DNA of 35,000 nt from Prorocentrum cordatum (lineage: Eukaryota > Sar > Dinophyceae > Prorocentrales > Prorocentraceae), in assembly GCA_963575745.1 (NCBI GenBank), contig CAUYUJ010013969.1, positions 364,609-399,608 on the forward strand, in the 5' to 3' direction. Below, in pieces: positions 10,856-19,990 of this stretch. Numbering within the stretch: position 1 is the first letter of the stretch; each line of letters opens with the position of its first letter. Below the pieces are notes generated by a model. That model worked only from the letters and a program-made list of their open reading frames with translations. It did not search any database and was not told the origin of the DNA. Made by a program: the position numbers and the translations under genes.

Positions 10856-10902
10856 CCTCCTCCTCCTCCTCCTCCTCCTCCTCCTCCTCCTCCTCCTCCT
10901 CC
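10856..10902 (+). repeat. (CTC)n microsatellite at the left edge of the composite
   Basis: This is a pure CTC tract of about 15 copies. A further CTC-rich tract with the same strand sense resumes at 13342, just beyond the right edge, as expected if the 2.4-kb composite inserted into one pyrimidine-rich tract. Confidence 0.93.
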
Positions 10903-10904
10903 GG

Positions 10905-13339
10905 TATAGAACCCAGGGGGGGTAGCCTACCCTAGGCCCTACCCAAGGGCCTAGGGTAGCCTAGGGTAGGCCCTACCCAAGGCCCTAGGGTAGTCTACCC
11001 TAGGCCCTACCCAAGGCCCTAGGGTGGCCTAGGGTAGGCCCTACTCAAGGCCCTAGGGTAGACCTAGGGTAGGCCTTACCCAATGACCTAAGGTAGACCT
11101 AAGCATATATATAGAGCCCGGAGGGTAGGCCTACCCTAGGCTTACCCCTAGGCCTACCCCCTAGGCCTACCTAGGACCTACCCTACCCCTACCCCCTAGG
11201 CCTGCCCTAGGCCTACCCCGTAGGTCTACCCCCTAGGTCTACCCTAGGCCTACCCTCTAGGCCTACCCCCTAGGCCTACCCTAGGCCTACCCCTAGGCCT
11301 ACCCCCTAGCCCTACCCTAGGCCTACCCCTAAGCCTACCCACCCCTAAGCCTACCCCCTAGGCCTACCCCTATAGGCCTGCCCGCCCGCCGGATCGAGCA
11401 GACGGACCAGAACGGATCGGGTAGGCATTAAAGTGTGGAGCATGTTCGCACTAGCACGCGTGAACCCTAACGGGCGGGTCGGGTCGGGTCGGGCGGACCC
11501 TAACGGGCGGGCGGATCGCGGGGGCTGGGCACATAAGACGCTATGTGCGTGTACACTCGACACGCGTGAACCCCTCCACGGGCGGTCAGGTTCGGTCGGG
11601 CGGCGGACCAAACGGGCGGGTCGGGTCGGGTCGGGCGGACCCGAACGGTGCGTACGGGTCGGGTCGGAGGGCTGGTGCGTGTACCTTTGACGCGCGTGAA
11701 CCCTAACGGCGGTCGGGTCGGGTTCGGGGGCGGACCCTAACGGGCGGGCCGAGGTCTGTAGGCGGACCCTAACGGGAGGGTTCGGGTGGGCGGGGGGGAC
11801 ATTGAAGTATGTGCGTGTTACACTGACACGCGGCGGACCTAAACGTGCGGGTCGGGTCGTGTCGGGCGGGCGGACCCTAATGGGCGGGTCGGGTCGGGTC
11901 GGGCGGACCCTAACGGGCGGGTCGGGTCGGGCGGGCGGGACATTAAAGTATGGTGCGTGTACACTCGACACGCGTGGACCCAAACGGGCGGGTCGGGTCG
12001 GGCGGGCGGACCCTAACGGGCGGGTCGGGTCGGGTCGGGCGGACCCTAACGGGCGGGTTGGGTCGGGCGGGCAGGACATTAAAGTATGGTGCGTGTACAC
12101 TTGGCACGCGTGAACCCTAACGGGCGGGTCGGGTCGGGTCGGGCGGGCGGACCCTAACGGGCGGGTCGGGGCGGGTCGGGCGGACCCTAACGGGCGCGTC
12201 GGGCGGGTCGGGCGGGACATTAAATGATGCTGCATGTGCATTTGACACGCGTGAACCCTAACAGGCGGGTCGGGTCGTGTCGGGCGGGCGGACCCTAATG
12301 GGCGGGTCGGGTCGGGTCGGGCGGACCCTAACGGGCGGGTCGGGTCGGGCGGGCGGGACATTAAAGTATGGTGCGTGTACACTCGACACGCGTGGACCCA
12401 AACGGGCGGGTCGGGTCGGGCGGGCGGACCCTAACGGGCGGGTCGGGTCGGGTCGGGCGGACCCTAAGGGCGGAGTCGGGTCGGCGCGGGCGGGACATTA
12501 AATATGGTGCGTGTGCACGACACGCACGTGAACCCTCAAGGCGGGTCGGGTCGGGTAGGGGCGGGCGGACCCTAAACGGGCGTGGCGGGTCGGGCGGGAC
12601 ATTCAAGTATGGTGCGTGTACACTTGGCACGCGTGAACCCTAACGGCGGGTCGGGTCGGGTCGGGGACGGGCGGACCCTAACGGGCGGGTCGGGTCGGGT
12701 CGGGCGGACACTAACGGGCGGGTCGGGTCGGGCGGGCGGGACATTGAAGTATGGTGCGTGTACACTTGACACGCGTGAACCCTCACGGGCGGGTCGGGTC
12801 GGGTCGGGCGGGCGGACCCTGACGGGCGGGTCGGGTCGGGCGGACCCTAACGGGCGGGTCGGGTCGGGTCGGGCGGACCCTAACGGGCGGGTCGGGTCGG
12901 GCGGGCGGGACATTCAAGTATGGTGCGTGTGCACTTGACACGCGTGAACCCTAACGGGCGGGTAGGCCTCGGGTAGGCCTAGGGGGTAGGCCTAGGGGGT
13001 AGGCCTAGGGGGTAGGCCTAGGGGGTAGGCCTAGGGTAGGCGTAGGGGGTAGGCCTAGGGGTAGGCCTAGGGTAGGCCTAGGGGGTAGGCCTTCAGGGGT
13101 AGGCCTAGGGTAGGCGTAGGGGGTAGGCCTAGGGGTAGGCCTAGGGTAGGCCTAGGGGATAGGCCTAGGGGTAAGCCTAGGGTAGGCCTAGGGGGTAGGC
13201 CTAGGGGTAGGCCTAGGGTAGGCCTAGGGGGTAGGCCTAGGGTAGGCCTAGGGTGTAGGCCTAGGGTGTAGGCCTAGGGTAGGCCTAGGGGGTAGGCCTA
13301 TGAGTAGGCCTAGGGTAGGCCTACCCCCCGGGTTCTATA
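10905..13339. mobile_element. 2.4-kb composite: G-rich satellite between long inverted repeats
   Basis: The outer ends are inverted copies of TATAGAACCC followed by a G-run, then GTAGGCCTACCCTAGG-type sequence (left end 10905, right end 13339). The arms (about 485 bp left, 380 bp right) consist of CCCTAGGCCTACCC repeats on the left and GGGTAGGCCTAGGG on the right. A second inner TATAGAGCCCGG start occurs at 11109, suggesting a duplicated left arm. The centre is a satellite described separately. No transposase or other protein is encoded. Whether this unit ever moved is inference. Confidence 0.6.
11400..12962 (+). repeat. G-rich satellite with ~140-bp unit and ~418-bp higher-order period
   Basis: Each ~140-bp unit has a 40-bp tag (GACATTAAAGTATGGTGCGT, then ACACGCGTGAACCC) and about three 33-bp subunits ACCCTAACGGGCGGGTCGGG ending in GTCGGGCGG. 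Tags occur near 11799, 11941, 12077, 12217, 12358, 12495, 12599, 12741 and 12910. The stretch 11838-12047 recurs almost identically at 12256-12465, including private variants (TCGTGTCGGG, CTAATGGGC, GTGGACCCAAAC). This gives a three-unit higher-order repeat. GGGTC runs could form G-quadruplexes. The apparent proline/arginine frames on the minus strand are repeat readings. Confidence 0.92.
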
Positions 13340-13633
13340 TGCCTCCTCCTCCTCCCCCTCCCCCTCCTCCCCCTCCCCCATCCCCTCCCCCACACTCCCA
13401 CCCAGGGGGGTGGACCTGACCACCCCAGAGCCCCCAAACCGTGGCCTCGCAGCAGCCGAGGACCAGCAGGAGACCGGCGAGCCCGAGAACGAGGAGGGCC
13501 GAGGCGGGCGGCACGCCCCCGAAGGGGCTTTCCTCGGCCGCGACGCATGGCCGCCGGCGGAGCGCTGCAGCCAGGTCCGCTGCGGCTCCGCGCTGGGGCC
13601 CAGCCCAAGACCCTCGGGCATACCAGCGCGGCT

Positions 13634-13734
13634 CTGACGACCACGACCACGACGACGACCACGACCACGACCACGATCACGACCAGGACCACGACCACCA
13701 CCCCGACCACGACCACGACGACGACGACAACGAC

Positions 13735-13788
<54 letters not shown>

Positions 13789-13800
13789 CATGACGCCGAC
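13634..13800 (+). repeat. (GAC)n/(CCA CGA) microsatellite
   Basis: An imperfect GACCAC and then pure GAC triplet tract, open in all frames. Frames that cross it into 13800-14450 are alanine/arginine-rich and unrecognised on both strands. Confidence 0.92.
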
Positions 13801-13955
13801 GCAAGCCGGCCAGCGCGAGCGCGCGGGCCCCAGCGGCGGCGACACCGCCGTCTCGCCAGTGCGGCCAGCTCCAGCGGCTCGCCCTCGAGCAGGGCGGGCG
13901 GCCGCGAGGCCCGCAGCAGCTGCGGGCCGAGGCCCGGCGCGCCGCCGCGCCGCAC

Positions 13956-14145
13956 CAGGTTTGGCGCCCCGTGGAGCGAGGAGGCCGAGGGCGAGGATTG
14001 GGGGCTGGCGCTCGCGCCAGCGGGCGGTGCGCCCTGCGGAGCGGGGCGCCAAACCTGGGCCCCTTGGGGCGCCCCAGGTTTGGCGCCCCTTGGAGCGAGC
14101 ATCATGGCGGGCGCTCGCGCCAGCGGGCGGTGCGCCCTGCGGCAG
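13956..14145 (+). repeat. Direct duplication with a 17-bp-arm palindrome
   Basis: CAGGTTTGGCGCCCC then GGAGCGAG occurs at 13956-13980 and 14075-14099. GCGCTCGCGCCAGCGGGCGG occurs at about 14009 and 14111. This gives a repeat of about 100-120 bp in two copies. The arms GGGGCGCCAAACCTGGG (14043-14059) and its reverse complement (14073-14089) form a hairpin at the junction. Confidence 0.8.
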
Positions 14146-14149
14146 CCGC

Positions 14150-14537
14150 GCTGCGGAGCAGCACAGCGGGCGAGCGCGGCGTCGGCGGAGTCAGCGCCGC
14201 CGCGGGCGCCGCAAGGTCATGCCGCCAGGGTGGGGAAACGGGGGCGCGGAGGGGACGAAGTCAGCGAGAAGACAGCCCACCCCCCTGCTCCGCCTCCTCC
14301 TCCTCAAGATGACTCTGGAGATCTCTAGAGATGCCTCAACAAGACGCAAACACGTCATAAGTTCGCATCCTCCATGGTCTTCCTCTGTCTCCCAAGACAT
14401 CCGATATCTTGCTCTGCCTCCCCAGACATACGGTGCCTTGCTTTGAATACGGGCACTCGACAAGCCTGACCCTGTCCCCCACGACCGTAACAAAAAACAA
14501 CTCGGAATGAGACACCGGCCCCCTGGGAACGGGTGCT
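14150..14537. other. No gene recognised
   Basis: GC-rich sequence to 14320, then more balanced sequence with the direct pair CCAAGACATCCGATATCTTG and CCCAGACATACGGTGCCTTG (14391-14440). Open frames are short or run into the neighbouring foldback element. Confidence 0.35.
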
Positions 14538-14542
14538 TAACT

Positions 14543-14722
14543 TCGGGGAACAAGCAATGGCATAAACATAAAAGCTCTGAGGTCCGCGCGGATTTCTCGG
14601 ATCGGCGTTGGACTCCCCTCCATGGCGCGCGGAGCGCACCAGGGGCGGCGCCAGAGGCGCCGCCAAGGGGCTCCAGCGCGGCCCTTCGAGTTTCTATGTT
14701 TGTGTCATTGTTCGTCCCCCTA
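14543..14722. mobile_element. Foldback TIR element family F, copy F2
   Basis: The left arm has GGGGAACAAGCAATGGCATA, then GAGGTCCGCGCGGATTTCTC. The right arm has TATGTTTGTGTCATTG, then TTCGTCCCCC. The core contains two nested palindromes (TGGCGCGCGGAGCGCACCAG and GGCGGCGCCAGAGGCGCCGC). The 5-bp flank TAACT occurs on both sides (14538-14542 and 14723-14727). Confidence 0.85.
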
Positions 14723-14727
14723 TAACT

Positions 14728-15287
14728 CCAGGGGGCCACGTTCTGCGCAGACCACAAGTCTCTGTCCCCATCTCCACCAGGAACGCCTCGGCCCCGCTGG
14801 CCGACCTGTCCCGCCAAAAGGGGATGATGGCTGCCTTCTCCGACGGATGACGCGGCATCCGCCCCCACCTCGGCGGAGTAGGCTGGTTGCGCGGAGCAGC
14901 CCTGGCCCACTGGGGATGGGGATGGGTCCAGGGATGCCGAAATCCTCGTTTCCGCGAGCGAGATCCAAGGGGCCCGTCGCGAATGGCATGGTTCGTTCGC
15001 GTGGTCCCCTGTGTCGGGATGAGAGCCTGGTCCCTGCGGAAGGGTCCAGACCTCTGGGGAACAACGCTGTCCCGACGATGTCAGGCGGTGCCACCCTACA
15101 GATGAATATTTCTGGCCCAAGATAGCGAACAAAGAAATACCGAGTGGGCAACTGCCCAAAAATGAGATTGCTCCTGCCCCCAACCCCTTCCAGAACCCAC
15201 CGCAGCGGCCAAAGGCGCCCCAACCCGTTCGAATATGATCCTCGATCGTCCCTGTCCTCCCCTCGATCGACGACGACTCGGACATCC
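14728..15287. other. Unrecognised stretch between repeats
   Basis: This stretch is inside a 515-codon minus-strand open frame (14191-15738). That frame also crosses foldback F2, repeat R1 and insertion I1, so I consider it fortuitous. No domain is recognisable. Confidence 0.4.
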
Positions 15288-15445
15288 AACGTCGCAATGT
15301 TTCCACAACGTGGCTTCCCAGGGCCCCTAGAGGTCTGGACGCCTTTCTGGATTCTGGCCCTGAATCCCGAATCGTTTCTTCATGATCCTGGGGCCCAGCG
15401 AGGGCCATCAGAGGCCGAAAGCAGCGCCAAACCGCAGCCTTGATT
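15288..15445 (+). repeat. Dispersed repeat family R, copy R1
   Basis: Shares the order AACGTGGCTTCCCAG, TCTGGA, CCCGAATCGTTTCTT, a GG(G/A)CCC segment, GAGGCCGAA and AAACC with copies at 29098-29250 and 34382-34520. It lacks obvious terminal repeats. Confidence 0.7.
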
Positions 15446-15624
15446 TTCTCAAGACGCTTGATGCAATTATGGAATCTCCCCCCTTCCTCCCTCACCCCTT
15501 CGTCTTGCCATCGCTCGGACGCCTTCATGTGCATCTGTCGGTTCCGTGCGCGTTGTTTGCGCAAGATGGTCCAGGATGCTCCTCGATGGCCCTCGCCGAA
15601 GAGAAGTGCACACGTCCGAGCAAT

Positions 15625-15788
15625 TGAAGGGGCCCTGGGACACACACACAAATAAATACACACAAATAACAGGATTCCCCATATTTTCCTACATTTTCTG
15701 GGTTTCTGTCTTCCCCCCCACTTCCCATATTTTCCCATATCCTCTGCGGAATCGACGATTCATTGTGCCTGTGTGTGTTTTCCCTCCT
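15625..15788. mobile_element. Introner-like ~164-bp insertion, copy I1
   Basis: Begins TGAAGGGGCCCTGGGACACA, continues with CAGGATTCCCCATATTTTCC, then ATCGACGATTCATTGTG, and ends TTTTCCCTCCT. The target GAGCAAT occurs on both sides (15618-15624 and 15789-15795), with an eighth flanking base differing. The sequence is about 80-85 percent like I2 by eye and has the same orientation. Removal joins plus-strand frames on either side (CGT CCG AGC AAT GCC). Confidence 0.7.
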
Positions 15789-15953
15789 GAGCAATGCCAA
15801 GTCGTCGTCTCGGGCCGCTGCTCCTCGAGCGCCGACCCCAGCGACTTGGCGCTCTGCAGCTCGTGGTGCGCGGCGAGCGCCTCCAGAGGGGCGGCGCCGC
15901 TGGCGCAGCCGCCTCGCTCCTCCCTGCTGCTGCTCATCCGCGATGGACAAGAC
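15789..15953 (+). CDS. Possible small coding segment between two related insertions (hypothetical)
   Basis: A GC-rich, stop-free segment. In the frame AGC AAT GCC AAG it reads SNAKSSSRAAAPRAP at the start and CCCSSAMDKT at the end. Both flanking insertions (I1, I2) begin with or near a stop in this frame. Conceptual removal joins it on the left to EEKCTRPS and on the right to EFHEVDLLIRPDCAREVGG without a frame change. It is also open in one or more other frames on both strands, and no domain is recognised. It may be an exon or a chance GC-rich open segment. Confidence 0.25.
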
Positions 15954-16120
15954 TGAAGGGGGCCCTGGGACACACAAATAAAATAAATAGACACTGATAA
16001 CAGGATTCCCCATATTTGTCCATATGTTCAGGGTTTTTGTCTTCTCCCCCACTTCCCATATTTTCCCATATTTTCTGGGGAATCGACGATTCATTGTGTC
16101 TGTATGTTTTTTGCCCCTCC
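15954..16120. mobile_element. Introner-like ~167-bp insertion, copy I2
   Basis: Same family and orientation as I1 (TGAAGGGGGCCCTGGGACAC at one end, TTTTTTGCCCCTCC at the other). A 5-bp repeat CTGAA overlaps both ends (15953-15957 and 16120-16124). On the minus strand the boundaries can be read as TTCAG|GAGG and CTTCAG|T, a GA-AG pair; GA 5' splice sites are known in dinoflagellates. On the plus strand no canonical splice pair fits, though a strong pyrimidine tract precedes the right end. Confidence 0.7.
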
Positions 16121-16290
16121 TGAATTTCACGAGGTCGACCTGCTAATCAGACCCGACTGCGCCAGGGAGGTGGGGGGCATCGAGCTTGCGAGCTTGCCAG
16201 CCTCTGGCAACCACCCCGGGATCGACCGGGCGAGACAGGATCGGCAGCCGGACGGGTTCCAGTGTGTTTCGCGGGGTCCCCAGATGTTCC
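16121..16290 (+). CDS. Possible coding segment to the right of I2 (hypothetical)
   Basis: The plus-strand frame reads EFHEVDLLIRPDC, then AREVGGIELASLP, then GIDRARQDRQPDGF, with mixed composition unlike the simple repeats around it. The opposite strand is stopped in all frames near the I2 junction. The frame continues into purine-rich low-complexity sequence. No family is recognised; it is listed because it is continuous with the preceding segment once I2 is removed. Confidence 0.25.
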
Positions 16291-16805
16291 AGGGGGGGAG
16301 AAGTGACAGGGGGATGACGATGAGAAGCAGAAACGGGAGCAGGAGGACGAGAAGGATGACGAGAGGAAGGAGGCAGACGCGGAGGGGGGAGGGAGGACCA
16401 GGAGGAATGAGCAGGGGGAGCAGGCGCAGACACGAGGAGCAGGGGGGAGGGAGAACCAGGAGGACGAGGAGGAGGAGGAGGCGCAGCGCGAGGAGCAGGA
16501 GCGGGAAGAGGAGCGAGATGAGGACTGGGGGAAGGAAGGGAGCGAGAGGGAGCAGGCGGAGGGGGCCCTCGCCGCGCAAACGTCGATCATCGCACAAAAG
16601 CCGCGAAAGCCTTTCTTTCTTGGTGTTCTGCCTCCAGGAGCCGTTGCCAGGCCACGGGGCCCACAGGACTCCGGACTCAGAAGCCCACGCCACGAAACGC
16701 TCGCTGGAGGAGATGGGGAGGAGGAGCGCGGAGGAGGAAGGAGGGGGAGGGGGGAGGAATGGGGGGAGGGGAAAGGGGAGAGGAGGAAGAGCAGGACGAT
16801 CAGGA
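16290..16805 (+). repeat. Purine-rich low-complexity tracts (GAGGAGCAGGAGG type)
   Basis: Two A/G-rich stretches (about 16290-16575 and 16690-16805) consist of GGAGGA/GAGCAGG units. They account for the long plus-strand Arg/Glu/Gly frame and the Leu/Pro/Ser frames on the minus strand. Confidence 0.8.
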
Positions 16806-17041
16806 GAAAGATGCCAGCCACCGCATGGCGAGTGCGGTGCACGAATAGACTGCAGAGCCATCAGCGGGCACTGCCGTGCCGTTCCCCAGGGAAGAAATGA
16901 CCCTCAACTTCCCTGGACACCCAAGCAACCAGAGGGGGACCAGAGGATAGAGACACCACTTCGTACTCCCTGGACTGGGACCTCTCCCGTCGTGCGATCT
17001 GACTTGGATTCCGAGGCGAATCCAACCGTGGCGACGAGCAT

Positions 17042-17135
17042 ATTAGGTTCTCTTGGAGCGCTCTTGGGGCCCTCTTGGGTCGTCTTGGAGGCCTCTTGGG
17101 CCGTCTGGAGGCCATCGTGGGTGTTCTTTGATTGC
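17042..17135 (-). repeat. Short CCAAGAGG array, minus orientation
   Basis: TTGGAGCGCTCTTGGGGCCC, then TCTTGGGTCGTCTTGGAGGC, is the reverse-strand form of the CCAAGAGG/CCAAGACGG arrays elsewhere. Immediately before it, GCGAATCCAACCGTGGCGAC (17019-17038) is repeated near 34689-34708 with one change. Confidence 0.65.
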
Positions 17136-17198
17136 TCTCGGAAGTGAAAGAGTTCCCCCAAGGCCCGAAAGCTGGCCCCCCCGGGCCCCAGGGGCTAA

Positions 17199-17275
17199 AT
17201 CCCACCAGCCCTCTGAGCGTAGGTGGTCTAGGGAGCTTCCTCTTCCAACCCCCTCTTCCCATTCGGGGAGGCGTT
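17199..17275 (+). repeat. Dispersed hairpin repeat, copy B
   Basis: Carries TCCCACCAGCCCTCTGAGCG with AGGTGGTCTAGGGAG, then CCTCTTCC and a CCCC/ATTCGGGG hairpin, in the same order as copies A and C. It directly precedes the duplicated block at 17276. Confidence 0.65.
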
Positions 17276-17700
17276 TATCACTGTTCCTTATTAATAAACC
17301 CCCTCCCCCCGACCGGCATCCAACCAGGAACCTTGAGGACACCATGGCGACCCGCCCCCACCATCCCTGTCACAAAAACAATACAAACCGCACTCTGCCT
17401 CCACATTTGGAGCATGCGCGGCCAACCCGATGTGCCCCCCCACCATCCCTGTCAAAAAGCAATACACAATACACTTCGGGGCAAAGTCTTGAGTCATGTT
17501 CGTGAGGCCCGCGAGCACTTTGTATTGTTTTGGACAGGGACGGCCGGGGTATCAGCATATTCCCCGCTGCGCGCAAGGCTACCATCCCTGATAAAGACAA
17601 AAAAACAATACAACATGCACCTCGCGGCTAAATCTGGATCATGCGCGGCCATCCCGGGATCACTGTCACATAGTTTTGGACTGGGACCGCGGGGATGGTG
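17276..17700 (+). repeat. Block X with repeated CACCATCCCTGTCAAAAAGC units and inverted copies
   Basis: The unit CACCATCCCTGTCA(C/A)AAA then CAATACA occurs near 17361 and 17441, with a divergent start near 17580. Inverted versions (TTGTATTGTTTTGGACAGGG near 17519 and TTTTGGACTGGGACCGCGGG near 17673) pair with them, giving foldback units of about 110 bp. The part 17276-17480 recurs at 18138-18345. Confidence 0.65.
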
Positions 17701-17799
17701 GCGCGTGGCCTGCTGTGTGCAGGCCCACCAGACACAATGATGGGCACCGGTTTTCGACAAGGATTGTGGGGGCCGACATGTTTCCCGATGTGTGCTGTC

Positions 17800-18015
17800 A
17801 CGTGCGCAGGCGCACCTGACGCACTCTGCACCTGCCCCGAACGTGGCGCACCTGGCGCGGCTGGGGTGTGCGGCACACCTGGCGCACTCGGAGCACGTGC
17901 CGCATCTGGCGCACCAGGCGTGCCTGGCACGCTAGGGCCCAAAGAGTGCCTGGCGCGCGTGGCACCCCTGGCACGCGTGGCGCACCTCGCCCAAGCGTCG
18001 CGCACCTGGGGTCGG
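17800..18015 (+). repeat. Degenerate GGCGCACCTGGCGCA minisatellite
   Basis: Units of about 9-15 bp with the core (T/G)GGCGCAC or GGCACGC. The tract occupies the position in the first duplicated block that is filled by a (GGC)n tract in the second. Confidence 0.75.
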
Positions 18016-18023
18016 CTTTAGTT

Positions 18024-18137
18024 CCCAGTAGCTGCCCATCCAAAGACGACCGCTGAACATGCTCAGGCTCGGGTGTTCCTTATGTGTTGGGAGGACGCGT
18101 GGGAGTGAGCCAGATGGCTTGCGGGCGGGTGGGTAGC
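18024..18137 (+). repeat. Block Y, first copy
   Basis: CCCAGTAGCTGCCCATCCAA, AGACGACCGC, then TATGTGTTGGGAGG, GTGGGAGTGAGC and GGCTTGCGGGCGGG. The second copy, at 18597-18718, matches in order and spacing with scattered changes and a short extra GGGCCAGGCTC. Confidence 0.8.
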
Positions 18138-18345
18138 TTGATCACTGTTCCCTATTAGTATACACCCCCTCCCCCAGGCGACTGGGAGCCAACCAGGGTC
18201 AATGCGGGCACCCCCCCCACGATCCTTTGTAAAAAAGCAATGCAAAACATACTGTGCCTCCTAATTCGGAGCATGCGCAGCGAACCCGATGCGGCCAGCG
18301 GCCTCCCCCCACCATCCCTGTCAAAAAGCAATAAAGAGTACACGT
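18138..18345 (+). repeat. Block X, second copy
   Basis: Matches 17276-17480 (ATCACTGTTCC, TATTA, ACCCCCTCCCCC, CATGCGCAGCGAACCCGATG, CCACCATCCCTGTCAAAAAG) with scattered substitutions. It abuts block Y on its left and the (GGC)n tract on its right. Confidence 0.8.
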
Positions 18346-18438
18346 GGCGGCGGCGGCGGCGGCTGCGGCGGCTGCAGCGGGGGCAGCGGCTGCAGCGGCT
18401 GCGGCGGTGGCGGCGGCGGTGGCGGCGGCGGCGGCGGG

Positions 18439-18477
<39 letters not shown>

Positions 18478-18592
18478 GGCTGCGGGCGCGCGGCGGCGGC
18501 GGCGGCGGCGGACCGCGGGCGGCGGCGGCGGCGCGGCGCCGGCGGCGGCGGGCGGCGGCGGCGGCGGCGGAGGCGGCGGCGGCGGCGGATTC
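18344..18592 (+). repeat. (GGC)n microsatellite with GCT and GCG interruptions
   Basis: About 250 bp of GGC/GCG triplets, open on all frames as poly-Gly, poly-Ala or poly-Arg. Strong structure formation is expected. Confidence 0.95.
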
Positions 18593-18596
18593 ACCC

Positions 18597-18718
18597 CCAG
18601 TAGCTGCCCATCCAAAGACGACTGCGGAATATGCTGCGGCTCGGGCCAGGCTCGGGTGCTACGTATGTGTTGGGAGGGCGGGTGGGAGTGAGCGAGACGG
18701 CTTGCGGGCGGGGAGGGA
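18597..18718 (+). repeat. Block Y, second copy
   Basis: Second copy of 18024-18137. It marks the right end of the tandem segmental duplication and is followed by a C-rich spacer leading into the second CCAAGAGG array. Confidence 0.8.
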
Positions 18719-18779
18719 GTCTTGACCCCTCCCCCTACCCCCTCCCCTGGACCTGGACGAGGGGGGGGGGGCGCGACGC

Positions 18780-19560
18780 GTTGGAGCGTCCAAGATGGCC
18801 CAAGATGGATCCAACAGCGCCTCGGAGAGCCCAAGACGACCTCCGAGATGGTTCAAGATTGCGTAAGATGCCTCAGATGGCACCCGAGATGGTCCAAGAG
18901 GCCCCAAGACGGCTCCAAGTGGCCAAAAAGCTCCCCAAGGACACCCCTGAGAGGCAACAATCTGTCCGAAACCTACGGTAAATCAATGTGTGTTGTTTTC
19001 TTGCCTTTGCGCTTCCGATGGCCATCCGAGGCCTCAAGATGGCTCCAAGATGGCCCAAGAGGACCCGAAGAGAGGCTCAAGAGAGTGCCAAGACGGCCCC
19101 AAAGAGCGCTCAAGAGCGCTCCAAGACCGCCCCAAGAGCTCCCCAAGAGGCGATATGTGAGGCTCCCAAGGGGCAACGTTTTTTTAATATTATTATTAAT
19201 ATTTTATATATAAAAAACAAAACATCCCCTCTTCGTTGATCGATCTCCTCCAAGGCGGCCCCAAAAGCGCCCCTAAAGCCCCCAAGAGCGCCCCAAGAGG
19301 GCCCCAAGAGGCGCCTAGGCGGCCCAAAGAGGCCTCCAAGAGGTTCGACCCCCAAAAGGCCCCCAAAGGCTTCAAGAGGATCCCCGAGGCACCCAGGATG
19401 CCCCCCAGACATTTCAAGAGGCCTCCCCGAAACACCTAAGACGCCCGAGAGCCCCCCAGGACCGCCAAGAGACCCCCAAGACGTTCCAAGAGGCCACCAT
19501 GAGACGCCCAAGCGATACCCCAAGAGCATCCGAGAGGCATCCAAGAGACCTCTGGCCCTC
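18780..19560 (+). repeat. CCAAGAGG/CCAAGATGG degenerate array, copy 2
   Basis: Same family as 3290-3835. It shares the module GTGTGTTGTTTTCTTGCC, then TGCGCTTCCGATGG, then CTCAAGATGGCTCCAAGATG (18985-19053). An AT-rich island (19182-19220, TTAATATTATTATTAATATT) interrupts it. It ends with GCATCCAAGAGACCTCTGG, a terminus also seen at the right end of the third copy (near 24952). Confidence 0.82.
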
Positions 19561-19599
19561 ATGCTCGCCCTCATCCTCTTGCTCGTCCTTCCTCCTGTT

Positions 19600-19990
<391 letters not shown>

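Noticed and set aside
11351-12913. Proline/arginine-rich minus-strand frames over the G-rich satellite
   Set aside because: The frames follow the satellite units and the opposite strand is equally open. No start, end or composition change supports a gene.
11460-12960. Telomere-like CCCTAA motifs
   Set aside because: CCCTAA occurs only inside the 33-bp subunit ACCCTAACGGG. There is no tandem TTTAGGG or CCCTAAA array.
14191-15738. 515-codon minus-strand open frame, the longest in the window
   Set aside because: It runs through foldback F2, dispersed repeat R1 and insertion I1, has no recognised domain, and lies in GC-rich stop-poor sequence. Chance openness is the simpler reading.
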